Assembly (NCBI RefSeq): GCF_000422885.1
Contig: NZ_AUGX01000012.1
Coordinates: 62,001 to 126,000 of the forward strand
Length of the DNA stretch: 64,000 nt
From: Ottowia thiooxydans DSM 14619
GTDB lineage: Bacteria; Pseudomonadota; Gammaproteobacteria; Burkholderiales; Burkholderiaceae_C
Direction of reading: 5' to 3'
Positions within the stretch are counted from its first letter, which is position 1. Each line of letters begins with the position of its first letter. Below are positions 63,455 through 64,000 of this stretch, in pieces. The position numbers and the translations under genes were made by a program. The notes under the pieces are model-generated. The model made no database searches, was not told the origin of the DNA, and was given only the letters and a program-made list of their open reading frames with translations.

Positions 63455-64000
63455 AAGCCACTCCCTGGATCTGGGTACGGCGCTGCGAGCTGCCTTCACC
63501 AAGCCCTGCGCCTGATTGCAACGACTCTGCTGCCTCTCGGGCACGGCGACGCACCAGTGCGTCAATCTCCCGGCCCAGTACCGTCAAGCGGGGGCCAGTA
63601 GGGCCATCAATGGCGAACTGCTCGATCAGCTCGCCCTGTTCAAGAATGGCTACTTTTCTGCATAACAGTTCGACGACTTGCAGCTCATGCGTGACGATCA
63701 CAATGGTCACGCCAAGCTTCTGATTGATGTCGCGCAGCGTCGCCAGCAGCTCGTGCGTGGTCTCGCTGTCCAGGGCTGATGTCGGCTCATCGCATAGCAG
63801 CACCTTAGGGCGGGGAGCCAACGCACGCGCAATGGCTACACGCTGCTTTTGCCCGCCGGACAGTTGGGCAGGGTAGCTTTCGCTTTTTTCCTCCAGGCCC
63901 ACCAACTTCAAGCACTCTTGTACACGCGCTTTGATCTCAGCCCGTGTGTGGCGTCCGTGGATTTTTAGCGGGAAGGCCACGTTATCTGCCACCGTGGCGT
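63447..64000 (-). CDS. metN: methionine ABC transporter ATPase MetN, 5' part outside the window
   Basis: The reading frame is open through the window edge, so the Walker A part is missing. Visible are [15 protein letters not shown], the Walker [13 protein letters not shown] and the switch region [11 protein letters not shown]. Only about 55 residues follow the [13 protein letters not shown] end of the ATPase core, so the C-terminal methionine-sensing NIL/ACT-like domain of E. coli MetN is absent. It is upstream of and overlaps metI. Confidence 0.93.
   Translation of the reverse strand, partial: ATVADNVAFPLKIHGRHTRAEIKARVQECLKLVGLEEKSESYPAQLSGGQKQRVAIARALAPRPKVLLCDEPTSALDSETTHELLATLRDINQKLGVTIVIVTHELQVVELLCRKVAILEQGELIEQFAIDGPTGPRLTVLGREIDALVRRRAREAAESLQSGAGLGEGSSQRRTQIQGVAYA

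Overview
The window looks like chromosomal DNA of a betaproteobacterium, most likely a member of the Burkholderiales and probably Comamonadaceae. The reasons are the high GC content, a glyA-nrdR pair, a moaA/moeA block, an hmuR-hmuY-hmuSTUV heme locus, a Bug-type solute receptor, an hpnCDE squalene set, and a giant DUF11 surface protein ending in an IPTL-CTERM-like tail. This placement is inferred from gene families and layout; no search was run. No prophage, plasmid backbone, CRISPR array or intact insertion sequence was seen. Mobile DNA is limited to two small palindromic MITE-like elements and a few palindromic repeats.

Layout. 1-3540: an alpha/beta hydrolase fragment, an Mpo1-like membrane protein, an aldehyde dehydrogenase and an SDR dehydrogenase. 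3873-7107: a TlpA-like redoxin, then molybdenum cofactor genes moaA and moeA, with what appears to be an internally deleted mobA between them. 7293-15025: two very large reverse-strand genes (DUF349 and DUF748/AsmA-like proteins). 15724-23661: a lytic transglycosylase and, after an AT-rich gap, a 2091-residue DUF11 repeat protein. 23757-24681: a small cold-shock-like operon (short unknown protein, IF-1 paralogue, RRM protein). 24958-32256: the heme uptake operon hmuR-Y-S-T-U-V behind a good Fur box. 32561-35761: glyA, nrdR, a GST-like gene and a divergent Lrp/AsnC regulator.

35953-43215 is a probable catabolic or organosulfur island: a rhodanese-type sulfurtransferase, an SsuBC/TauBC-type ABC transporter, its binding protein on the opposite strand, a TauD-family dioxygenase, a Rieske oxygenase and a dienelactone-hydrolase-like protein that lacks the nucleophilic cysteine. 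43321-46221 holds assorted single genes (DUF1801, DUF4124, phosphotransferase, YdeI-like). 46282-50814 is a coherent catabolic unit: a LysR regulator divergent from a Bug receptor, an M19 dipeptidase with unusual metal ligands and a DadA-like FAD oxidoreductase, suggesting use of a D-amino-acid-containing compound. 51024-52142 is a Fic/DUF4172 AMP-transferase with a winged-helix tail, preceded by two copies of a dyad operator, one overlapping its start codon.

52197-64000: tRNA-Gly(CCC), a carboxymuconolactone-decarboxylase-like protein, hpnCDE (squalene from farnesyl diphosphate), a TraB/GumN protein, a 3-methyladenine glycosylase with a 175-bp MITE-like element inserted at its stop codon, a lipoprotein, an unrecognised 93-residue protein, a PaaI thioesterase, an OPT transporter and the methionine uptake genes metQ-metI-metN (metN cut by the window edge). 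The most interesting points are the Fic operator pair, the mobA deletion remnant, the two IS-end-derived palindromic elements, the sulfurtransferase/TauD/Rieske island, and the two enzymes with missing catalytic residues.
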